Origin: an uncultured Ideonella sp.
GTDB taxonomy: Bacteria; Pseudomonadota; Gammaproteobacteria; Burkholderiales; Burkholderiaceae
Direction: 5' to 3'
Assembly: GCA_946479475.1 (NCBI GenBank)
Contig: CAMLGG010000101.1
Location: forward strand, 1-16,783
DNA: 16,783 bases
Below are positions 6,688 through 12,983 of this stretch, piece after piece. Numbering within the stretch: position 1 is the stretch's first letter; each line of letters begins with the position of its first letter. The notes below the pieces were generated by a model that saw only the letters and a list, made by a program, of their open reading frames with translations, did no database searches and was not told the DNA's origin. Made by a program: the position numbers and the translations under genes.

Positions 6688-7638
6688 ATGATGAAGCGGG
6701 TGTTCGTGTACGAGTATCTCAGCGGCGGCGGCCTGGCCGAAGGCGATGACGCGGCCGCCGGAGAGCTGATGCCGATGGGCCTGGCCATGCGCGATGCGCT
6801 GGCGGCCGATCTGCTGCAACTGCCGGACTGGGCCACCACGGTGGCGACCTGCGCGCAGGCGCCTCTGCCGGGCGGCGCGGCCGCTGCCGCGGTGCCGGAG
6901 ACCGGCGAGCCGGCGCTGGATTTCGTGGCCCGCCAGGCCGACCGCCACGACTTCACCTGGGTGGTGGCGCCCGAGACGGGCGGCGTGCTGGAGGGCCTCT
7001 GCCGCGCCGTCGATCCTTCGCGCTGGATAGGCTGCGACGCCGCGTCCATCCACCTCGCTTCGGGCAAGCGCGCCACCCTGATGCGCATGGACGAACAGGG
7101 CGTGGCGACACCGCTGGCCTTCGCCCACACGCCGGAGATCGACCGCTGGGTGGTCAAGCCGGACGACGGTGCCGGAGCGGTGGCCACGAGGGTGCATTCC
7201 AGCCAGGACGAAGCCTGGGACGACTGGACGCTGCGCTCGCGGCAAGGCGTGCCCATGACGCTGGAGCCCTGGGTGGCCGGCGAGCCGATGAGCCTTTCGC
7301 TGCTGTGCCACGCGGGCAAGGCCGAGCTCCTGAGCGTGAACCGGCAGCACATCGCGATCGACGAGCGCGGGTACGTGAGCTTCGAGGGGGTCGACACCGG
7401 CGTCGTCCCGCCGGGAGATCCACGGATGCAGCCCTTGCGGCGCCTGGCCGCGCAGGTGGCCCGCCACGTGCCCGGCCTGCGCGGGTTCGTCGGCATCGAC
7501 CTCGTCTGGCACGCGCACTTCGGGCCGGTGCTCATCGAGATCAACCCCCGCGTGACCTGCGCCTACCCGGGCCTTTCGGCCAGGCTGGGCCGCAACCTCG
7601 CGGGCGAGATCGTGCAGGCGCATCGCGGCCATGGCTGA
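6688..7638 (+). CDS. mfnD: ATP-grasp ligase of methanofuran-type cofactor synthesis (MfnD-like)
   Basis: A 316-residue ATP-grasp protein. It begins MMKRVFVYEYLSGGGL, a typical start for this archaeal-type family. It continues with a nucleotide-binding segment (RWVVKPDDGAGA, about residues 152-163) and ends with the metal- and ATP-binding FVGIDLVWH and VLIEINPRVTCAYPG. Archaeal MfnD joins glutamate to tyramine in methanofuran synthesis. In bacteria the carrier is methylofuran with a polyglutamate tail, so the acceptor may differ (tyrosine-derived) and this or another ligase may extend the chain; this is inference. The first ATG at 6688 is used, with a second ATG directly after; a weak GGGAAGG precedes them. 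It overlaps the mfnF-type gene by 8 nt, which supports a three-gene operon. The long open frame upstream is antisense to the HisA-like gene. Confidence 0.9.
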   Translation: MMKRVFVYEYLSGGGLAEGDDAAAGELMPMGLAMRDALAADLLQLPDWATTVATCAQAPLPGGAAAAAVPETGEPALDFVARQADRHDFTWVVAPETGGVLEGLCRAVDPSRWIGCDAASIHLASGKRATLMRMDEQGVATPLAFAHTPEIDRWVVKPDDGAGAVATRVHSSQDEAWDDWTLRSRQGVPMTLEPWVAGEPMSLSLLCHAGKAELLSVNRQHIAIDERGYVSFEGVDTGVVPPGDPRMQPLRRLAAQVARHVPGLRGFVGIDLVWHAHFGPVLIEINPRVTCAYPGLSARLGRNLAGEIVQAHRGHG

Positions 7639-8728
7639 GCGCACCGTCATCGGCTGGGACGTGGGCGGCGCGCACCTCAAGGCCTGCCTGATGCAGGACG
7701 GCCTGGTGCTGGACGTGGCCCAGTGGGCCTGCCCGCTGTGGCAAGGCATGGAGCATCTCGAGCACACCTTGCAGGTGGCGCGCAGGCGCTGGGCGATGCC
7801 GGAAGACACCTGGCACGCGGTCACCATGACCGGCGAGATGGTCGATCTCTTTTCCGAGCGCGAGGAGGGGGTCAGGCAGATCTCGTTGCAGCTGCTGCGC
7901 ACGCTGAGGCCGGCGCAGGACGGCGCGCGGATGCAGCTCTTCGCAGGCGACGCCGGCTGGTGCGATGTCGCCGACGCCTCGCGCGGCTGGCAGCACATCG
8001 CCTCGGCCAACTGGCTCGCCACGGCGCGCCACGCTGCGCTGGTGATCGGCGAAGGCGTGCTGATCGACATCGGCAGCACGACCACCGACCTGGTGGCCTT
8101 CCGCGGCGGGCGCGTGCTGACCGCGAGCAGGACGGATGCCCAGCGCCTGGCCACGGGCGAACTCGTCTACCAGGGCGTCGTTCGCACACCGCTGTGTGCC
8201 GTCTCCCACCGCATCGAATGGCACGGCCAGCAGCTCAACGTCATGAACGAGTTCTTCGCCACCGTGGCGGACGTGCACCGCCTCACCGGGCAGCTGAATG
8301 CCGAACACGACCTCTACCCCAGCGCCGACAACGCTCCCAAGGACCTGCTCGCCACCAGGCGGCGGCTGGCCCGGATGATCGGACTGGACGAGCGCGAAGG
8401 CAGTCCGCTCGATTGGCTGGAGTTCGCCCGCGCCTGGCGTGGCCGTCAGGTCGAGGAGCTGGGCGGGCAGCTGCGCAGGGTGATGGACGCTCACGGCCTG
8501 CCGGCCGGCACGCCCTACGTCAGCGCCGGTTGCGGCGACTTCCTCGCGCCCGACGTCGCGGCGCATGCGGCGGGGCAGACACATCGGCCGCCCGGCTACG
8601 CCTACGGCACCGACGTCGCCCGCATCTCGCCCGAGGCTCAGGGCGGGCCGGACGCGGCCCGCGCCTGGGCCCAGGTCTGCGCGCCCTGCGTGGCGGTCGC
8701 GGCCTTGCTGGACGCGGAGCGGCGCTGA
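7631..8728 (+). CDS. mfnF: H4MPT-linked C1 pathway ASKHA-type protein (MfnF-like)
   Basis: A 365-residue member of the hydantoinase/oxoprolinase-related ASKHA family found in methanogens and H4MPT-using bacteria. The N-terminal VIGWDVGGAHLKACLM is the phosphate-1 loop, LIDIGSTTTDLVAF (about residues 143-156) is the phosphate-2 loop, and PYVSAGCGDFLAPDVA near residue 300 is the adenosine-contacting region. Archaeal MfnF couples the aminomethylfuran unit to the glutamyl-tyramine unit through an ether bond; the bacterial homolog should make the matching bond in the methylofuran core. The start overlaps the upstream gene by 8 nt and its stop shares a base with the mfnE-type start (TGATG). No obvious Shine-Dalgarno is present, which fits translational coupling. 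Confidence 0.92.
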   Translation: MAERTVIGWDVGGAHLKACLMQDGLVLDVAQWACPLWQGMEHLEHTLQVARRRWAMPEDTWHAVTMTGEMVDLFSEREEGVRQISLQLLRTLRPAQDGARMQLFAGDAGWCDVADASRGWQHIASANWLATARHAALVIGEGVLIDIGSTTTDLVAFRGGRVLTASRTDAQRLATGELVYQGVVRTPLCAVSHRIEWHGQQLNVMNEFFATVADVHRLTGQLNAEHDLYPSADNAPKDLLATRRRLARMIGLDEREGSPLDWLEFARAWRGRQVEELGGQLRRVMDAHGLPAGTPYVSAGCGDFLAPDVAAHAAGQTHRPPGYAYGTDVARISPEAQGGPDAARAWAQVCAPCVAVAALLDAERR

Positions 8729-9327
8729 TGTGGATCGTCAAGCTGGGCGGCAGCCTGAGCAGCGACCCGGTGCTGCTGGAGTGGCTCGAACTCCTCACCA
8801 GCCTGGGAGGGGGTCGCGTCACCGTGGTATGCGGCGGCGGGACGTTCGCAGACGAGGTGCGCCGCGTGCAGGCGCAGTGGCAGTTCGGCGACCTCGCTGC
8901 GCACAACATGGCGGTGCTCGCGATGGTCCAGGTCGCCTACCAGCTGCATGCGCTGAACCCGGCGCTGCAGCCGGCCACCAGCAAGACCGAGATCCGCCGC
9001 GTGCTGCACAAGGGCAAGACCGCCCTGTGGCTGCCCTTCGAGCTGCAGCGGGACAAGCCAGACGCCGACACCAGCTGGGATGTCACCTCGGACAGCATCG
9101 CGCTGGACCTGGCGCGCAAGCTCAATGCCGAGCGCCTGGTGCTGGTCAAGTCCTGCCTGGTCGAGCATCAACTGAGCATCGCGCAGCTGAGCGAGGCCGG
9201 CATCGTGGACCGCCGCTTCGCCTCCTTGTCGGCCGGTGCCGCATTCCCCATCGAGCTGCTGCACAAGAGCGAGCTGGAGCGGATGCGCAGCCTGCTGCTG
9301 GGCGACCCCCGCCTGGACTCGATCTAG
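8728..9327 (+). CDS. mfnE: Amino-acid-kinase-fold furan phosphate kinase (MfnE-like)
   Basis: A 199-residue small amino acid kinase family protein. It starts MWIVKLGGSLSSDPV, the kinase lysine and glycine loop, followed by VTVVCGGGTFADEVRR and, near the C terminus, DVTSDSIALDLARKLNAERLVLVKS, here written as DVTSDSIALDLARK then LNAERLVLVKS. Archaeal MfnE phosphorylates 5-(aminomethyl)-3-furanmethanol phosphate to the diphosphate, which activates it for the MfnF step. Its position directly behind the mfnF-type gene fits that order. The frame opens upstream inside mfnF, but the ATG at 8728 matches the family N terminus and shares one base with the preceding TGA. It is the last gene of the plus-strand mfn operon and is followed by a compound hairpin. 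Confidence 0.92.
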   Translation: MWIVKLGGSLSSDPVLLEWLELLTSLGGGRVTVVCGGGTFADEVRRVQAQWQFGDLAAHNMAVLAMVQVAYQLHALNPALQPATSKTEIRRVLHKGKTALWLPFELQRDKPDADTSWDVTSDSIALDLARKLNAERLVLVKSCLVEHQLSIAQLSEAGIVDRRFASLSAGAAFPIELLHKSELERMRSLLLGDPRLDSI

Positions 9328-9368
9328 GCTAGGAGTCTGGGCGGCAGAAGCCGCCTACACTCCTAGCC
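9327..9368 (+). terminator. Compound inverted repeat after the mfnE-type gene, probable terminator
   Basis: An outer 10-bp pair, GGCTAGGAGT (9327-9336) with ACTCCTAGCC (9359-9368), encloses an inner pair GGCGGC-AGAA-GCCGCC (9340-9355). The structure begins at the last base of the stop codon. There is no long T-run afterwards. It lies between convergent genes, as expected for a terminator. Confidence 0.55.
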
Positions 9369-9614
9369 GGCGGCCGTCCGTGGGCTCCCCCTAGCCCCCT
9401 CCAAGAGGGCGGCTCCAGCCAGTGCGACGACACCTCCCAGCCAGTGCGTCGACTGGCAGGACCATCTCGTCACTCCTTCTGGTGCCTCCCTTTCGAAATG
9501 AGGGCGGGTGGGAGCTCACTGCATGCTGAAGCTGCCTCGCGGAGGGGGCTTCGGGGAGTTCGACATTCAGCCAGTGGCTGGGAGTCGAGGCGGCTTCTGC
9601 CGCCCAGGCTCCTA
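9330..9614. repeat. 285-bp convergent intergenic segment bounded by 27-bp inverted repeats (possible MITE-like element)
   Basis: TAGGAGTCTGGGCGGCAGAA followed by GCCGCCT (9330-9356) recurs as a reverse complement at 9588-9614 with a single mismatch. Each arm ends within or immediately after the stop of a converging gene; the right arm supplies the TAG stop of mfnB. Inside are a 12-bp direct repeat CCAGCCAGTGCG (near 9417 and 9438), TTTCGAAA within a CCCT/AGGG pair, and CAGCCA-G-TGGCTG. No convincing coding region is visible. It may be a small non-autonomous mobile or REP-type element inserted between the genes, or a bidirectional terminator. Confidence 0.6.
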
Positions 9615-10328
9615 CCCTTCCATCTGCGCCGCCACGGCCTCGCGCATCGCGGCGGCCAGACTTCGCACAAGCCGCGGGGCCAACGCGCCGGCGCGATCGC
9701 CATCGCAGACGGCGGTGCGGAAGCCGGCGAAGTCCGGCGCGAGCTGACTCAGCGCCGCCGCATCGCTGGCGCGCAGGGCGCCCGCCAGCCCGACGAGTGC
9801 GCCGGCCTCGCGGACATCCTCGACGAAGCGGCGCAGCTGATCGGCCGGGACGGCATCGAGCAGGCTGCCCGAGAGCTTGTCTGCCGTGTCCGCCATGATG
9901 GCCGGGAAGCCCAGCCGGCCCGCATGTCGCACCTGCGCGATGTCGATGCCCCGGTCGGCCAGGAACACCGGCACGACGGCCAGGCCGCAGCCGGCCAGGA
10001 CATCCAGCGCCCGCCGGGCCACGCCGCCTTCGCGACCGGGCTCGATGCCCACCTTCACGTAGTCGACGCCGCACGCGCCTACCGCCAGCACGCGCGCCAG
10101 CATCTCTTCCAGCCGGCCGGCATGGTCCATCGGCAGGTCGCCGATGGTCGCGCTGACGGGCAACTCGATGCCGTGCTGACGCAGCGCCGAGACCACCTGG
10201 TGGATCACCGGGATGGGCAAGCCTCCCAGCGCCCCCTGCCCCGGCTCCTTCAGGTCGATGAAATCCGCACCGCCGCGCGCGGCGGCCAGCGCCTCGTCGA
10301 CATTGCGGACGCTGACGAGCAGGCGCAT
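9612..10328 (-). CDS. mfnB: (5-formylfuran-3-yl)methyl phosphate synthase (MfnB, DUF556 family)
   Basis: A 238-residue beta/alpha-barrel enzyme that makes the furan phosphate precursor from two glyceraldehyde-3-phosphate molecules, the first committed step of methanofuran-type carrier synthesis. It carries the family segments: MRLLVSVRNVDEA at the start, ADFIDLKEPGQGALGG with Lys27, VDYVKVGIEPG with Lys92, and MADTADKLSGSLLD with Asp147 and Lys151. These correspond to the lysines and aspartate described for the archaeal enzyme. The ATG at 10328 shares a base with the DUF447 gene stop (TGATG), so I prefer it to the TTG one codon upstream. It is the last gene of the activator-led operon and converges on the mfnD/F/E operon. 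Confidence 0.95.
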   Translation of the reverse strand: MRLLVSVRNVDEALAAARGGADFIDLKEPGQGALGGLPIPVIHQVVSALRQHGIELPVSATIGDLPMDHAGRLEEMLARVLAVGACGVDYVKVGIEPGREGGVARRALDVLAGCGLAVVPVFLADRGIDIAQVRHAGRLGFPAIMADTADKLSGSLLDAVPADQLRRFVEDVREAGALVGLAGALRASDAAALSQLAPDFAGFRTAVCDGDRAGALAPRLVRSLAAAMREAVAAQMEG

Positions 10329-10906
10329 CAACGCTGCTCCCCTGCCTGCGCGCGGTGCCGCGCGACCGCATCCTGCAGCCAGCCCCAGGCCTCGTGCTCG
10401 TGCGGGCCGGCGGTCTTGTCGATGGCGATCTGCAGATAGGCCATCTCCGAATCGACCTTGGCCGCGGGCAGCATGTGCAGCCGGCTCACCAGGATCGCAC
10501 CTTCCAGCACCGCGGACTGGGCGCGGTTGAAGCCGGGGAACGGCGCGTGGTCGGCCTGGTGGACCACTGCCATGCGCAGGACCGGGCGCTGCTCGTCATC
10601 CTGCTGCTCCGCCAGCTTCAGCTCCAGGTGCCGCAGGGCCGCGGCGAGGCGGACGCCCTCGATGCGTTGGGTGCGCTCCAGCGGCCACTCGCGGCGCCCG
10701 GTGACGCAGCCGGCGAAGACGCGCGTGTCGACCACGATGTTGAGCGTGGCGTGCCCGGTGGCCAGGATGTTGTCCAGGGTGGTCGAGGGCTTGAAGGGCA
10801 TCAGCACCACCTGGCCCTCACGGTAGCGGATGCCCATGGGCGCCACGTGCGGCGTGCCGCCGGCAGACACCGTGGTGACCACGGTCTCGAAGATCACGTC
10901 GTTCAT
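10328..10906 (-). CDS. DUF447-family protein of the H4MPT gene cluster
   Basis: A 192-residue protein that starts MNDVIFETVVTTVSAGGTPHVAPMG. The pattern resembles the flavin-reductase/pyridoxamine-oxidase-like split barrel: PMGI, FKPSTTLDNILATGHATLNIV, and a DTRVFAGCVTG strand. Proteins of this family recur in methanogens and in bacterial H4MPT clusters. A flavin- or pterin-related role is suspected, but I know of no proven reaction. A GTG at 10948 would lengthen it by 14 residues, overlapping the preceding gene by 34 nt. I prefer ATG 10906 because the conserved part begins there, 8 nt after the upstream stop. Its stop overlaps the mfnB start, so the two are probably coupled. Confidence 0.88.
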   Translation of the reverse strand: MNDVIFETVVTTVSAGGTPHVAPMGIRYREGQVVLMPFKPSTTLDNILATGHATLNIVVDTRVFAGCVTGRREWPLERTQRIEGVRLAAALRHLELKLAEQQDDEQRPVLRMAVVHQADHAPFPGFNRAQSAVLEGAILVSRLHMLPAAKVDSEMAYLQIAIDKTAGPHEHEAWGWLQDAVARHRAQAGEQR

Positions 10907-10914
10907 CGTCAGGA

Positions 10915-12297
10915 TCAGGTCTTGGACATCGTCGTCCCGGGAGCGCACCAGCGGTTCAGGTCCTGCGCGGGCTTGTCGTCGGCGCAGCCCCAGTCCAGCG
11001 GCTGGTCCTGCACGTAGCGCTTGCCTAGCCGCCAGGCGATCTCGGCACGTGCAAGTTCCACGCCCATGTAGAAGGCATGCGGCGCGTCGGCCTCCAGGCC
11101 CAGCCGTGGCCAGAGCTCGAAGGGATCGTGGCCCAGGCGCAGGCCGTCGCGGTTGTAGACGTGCAGGCCCTGGTCGGAGACCTGCACGCGGAAGTTCGGG
11201 TCGCGCACCTGCGCGGCCACCGCCTCGATCTCGGCCGGGGTGTCGGGGAACGGACGCTTGTCGTGCACCGTCATCAGCGCGTCGTCCATGCCCTTGGGCA
11301 GGCTGTTCAGGCGCGCGGCCGCATGCATGATGCGGCGGGCGCGATCCGCCTCGCGCACGGCGCGCCGCGCATGCGAGCTGACCTGGGTCGTCAATACCGC
11401 CGCGATCTTCAGCTCCGCCGCCATGCCGAAGAGCACCGCGTTGATGCCGCTGGTGTCGGCCTCGGTGAGCTCGGTCACGTTGCCTATGCCCATCATGATC
11501 GCGACCTCGGGGAAGCGCTCGCGCAGGCGGTGGTAGCGCACGATGGACGCCGCCAGCCCGAAGGGGATGGGGTCGAGAATGGGATCGGCCAGGAAGGCCC
11601 GGCCGCGGCGTTGCATCAGCTCGATCGCCTCCGCCAGCGAAGCCTCATCGGCCGGCGCGCGCGGGATGAGGATCGGCGTGGAAGCGACCTCGTCAGCCAC
11701 CCAGAGCGTGTCGAGGCTGAGGCTCAGCAGGTAGTCGGCGCCGGCCTTGCCGCCCCTGAGCAGCTCCTGCGGATCCATCGAATCGACGCTCACGGTGAAG
11801 CCCTCGGCCTTCAAGGCGCGCACGCTGTCCTCGAGGTGGTCGAACGGGGTGGCAGGCAGTCCACCCAGGTCGATCACGTTGGCGCCATCGGCCGCATACC
11901 GGCGGGCGCGCTCGATGATGCCCTCGACCGACAGCCGCGGCGCATCGACGATCTCCGCGAAGATCGCGACCTCGTACTCGTCCAGGTCTATCGGCTTGGC
12001 CGCGCGGTCGAAGAAGCGCGGCAGGTCCTTCAGCTCCTCCGGCCCGCGTTGGACAGGCAGGCCGTAGTGGGCCGCGAGCTCGTCCAGGTCGCCCCGGCAA
12101 CGGCCGGGCACGATGATCCTGTCGGCCTGCACGGGCGCTGCAACGCGGCGGCGGATCATGTCGGCGGTCATCAGCGCCGCGACCTGCAGGCCGATCTCGC
12201 GCACCTCCCAGGTGAAGGGCGCGTCGTCCATCCCCGCCAGGACGCGCTCCAGGCTGGGCTGGGCCAGGCGGCCGGTCAGGAAGACGATGTGTTCCAT
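10915..12297 (-). CDS. Dihydropteroate synthase-like protein of the H4MPT cluster (DUF6513 plus pterin-binding domain)
   Basis: A 460-residue protein. Residues 1 to about 130 form an N-terminal domain typical of this archaeal-type family (MEHIVFLTGRLAQPSLERVL, ending near VIFAEIVDAPR-like AIFAEIVDAPR). Residues about 140-370 resemble the DHPS TIM barrel: GANVIDLGG, VSVDSMDPQELLRGGKAGADYLLSL in two adjacent parts, FLADPILDPIPFG, and MMGIGNVTEL. DHPS joins a pterin to p-aminobenzoate. H4MPT needs the analogous joining of dihydropterin methyl-diphosphate to an aminophenyl ribose phosphate, and this protein is the natural candidate by family and context; that reaction is inference. It overlaps dmrB by 22 nt and precedes the DUF447 gene by 8 nt. 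The start lacks a clear Shine-Dalgarno, consistent with coupling. Confidence 0.9.
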   Translation of the reverse strand: MEHIVFLTGRLAQPSLERVLAGMDDAPFTWEVREIGLQVAALMTADMIRRRVAAPVQADRIIVPGRCRGDLDELAAHYGLPVQRGPEELKDLPRFFDRAAKPIDLDEYEVAIFAEIVDAPRLSVEGIIERARRYAADGANVIDLGGLPATPFDHLEDSVRALKAEGFTVSVDSMDPQELLRGGKAGADYLLSLSLDTLWVADEVASTPILIPRAPADEASLAEAIELMQRRGRAFLADPILDPIPFGLAASIVRYHRLRERFPEVAIMMGIGNVTELTEADTSGINAVLFGMAAELKIAAVLTTQVSSHARRAVREADRARRIMHAAARLNSLPKGMDDALMTVHDKRPFPDTPAEIEAVAAQVRDPNFRVQVSDQGLHVYNRDGLRLGHDPFELWPRLGLEADAPHAFYMGVELARAEIAWRLGKRYVQDQPLDWGCADDKPAQDLNRWCAPGTTMSKT

Positions 12298-12983
12298 GCC
12301 AGGGACAGCTCGTTCAGTCGGGCATCGAGCGCCGCCTCCAGCCCCTTCGGCGAGCTCACGACCTGGCAGAAGTCGATCTGGCGCAGGCGCTCGACGTTCT
12401 CCAGCTCTATGCGCCGCGGCCTCAGCGTGACCCAGTCGTGCGGTGACTTGGTGACCACCACCGGCTCGGTGTCGCAGGCGAACACGATGCCCAGGATGCC
12501 CAGCTTGCCGGCCTGCGCGAACATGTTGGTCGGCAGCGAGTCGCTGATCCCGTAGGCACACTTGGCCACGGTGTTGCTCGTGGCCGGGGCCACCACGACC
12601 GTGTGGTAGATGTCCTCGTACAGCATCCCCACCGGGACGCCGCTGGCGGTGCGATCCCTCAGCACGCGGAAGTGCTTCTTCAGCTCCTCGATGCGCAGCT
12701 TGTACAGCGGCAGCACCTCCTCGGCCGCGGCGGAGAGAAACAGGTCCACCGCCGGCAGCCGGGCCGCCAGTGCCATGGACTCTTCGAGGTAGTGGCCCGA
12801 GCCGGTCACGCACCACGCGAAGCGCGAGCGCGGCGGCGAATCGAGCAGCGGCAGTTCTTCTTCGGCGCCCTCGCGCGCGGCACGGGCCCGAGGCTCGGCG
12901 CCCGGAGCCTGCGCGTCAGTCGGGGTGGGAGATCTCGATGTGAAGCTTGTGGAGCTTGCGGTAGAGGGTGTTTCGGCTGACAT
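12276..12983 (-). CDS. dmrB: Archaeal-type flavoprotein, dihydromethanopterin reductase (DmrB-like)
   Basis: A 235-residue protein of the archaeal flavoprotein family to which bacterial DmrB belongs. DmrB uses bound flavin to reduce dihydromethanopterin to H4MPT. The core starts near residue 56 with RFAWCVTGSGHYLEES, followed by MLYEDIYHTVVVAPATSNTVAKC split as MLYEDIYHTV and VVAPATSNTVAKCAYGI (flavin-phosphate binding) and LGILGIVFACD. The first 55 residues are a low-complexity Ala/Ser/Pro/Glu stretch unlike the rest. No ATG, GTG or TTG lies between ATG 12983 and the core, so the gene must overlap the 3' end of the activator gene by 68 nt (86 nt if ATG 13001 is used). Its 3' end overlaps the DHPS-like gene by 22 nt. 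Confidence 0.88.
   Translation of the reverse strand: MSAETPSTASSTSFTSRSPTPTDAQAPGAEPRARAAREGAEEELPLLDSPPRSRFAWCVTGSGHYLEESMALAARLPAVDLFLSAAAEEVLPLYKLRIEELKKHFRVLRDRTASGVPVGMLYEDIYHTVVVAPATSNTVAKCAYGISDSLPTNMFAQAGKLGILGIVFACDTEPVVVTKSPHDWVTLRPRRIELENVERLRQIDFCQVVSSPKGLEAALDARLNELSLAWNTSSS

Noticed and set aside
5968..8154. 728-residue minus-strand open frame as one protein
   Set aside because: Only the last 233 residues are a real HisA-like protein. The upstream part is antisense to the mfnD- and mfnF-type genes.
10907..10948. GTG 10948 as the start of the DUF447 gene
   Set aside because: It would overlap the DHPS-like gene by 34 nt and add residues outside the conserved start; ATG 10906 lies 8 nt after the upstream stop.
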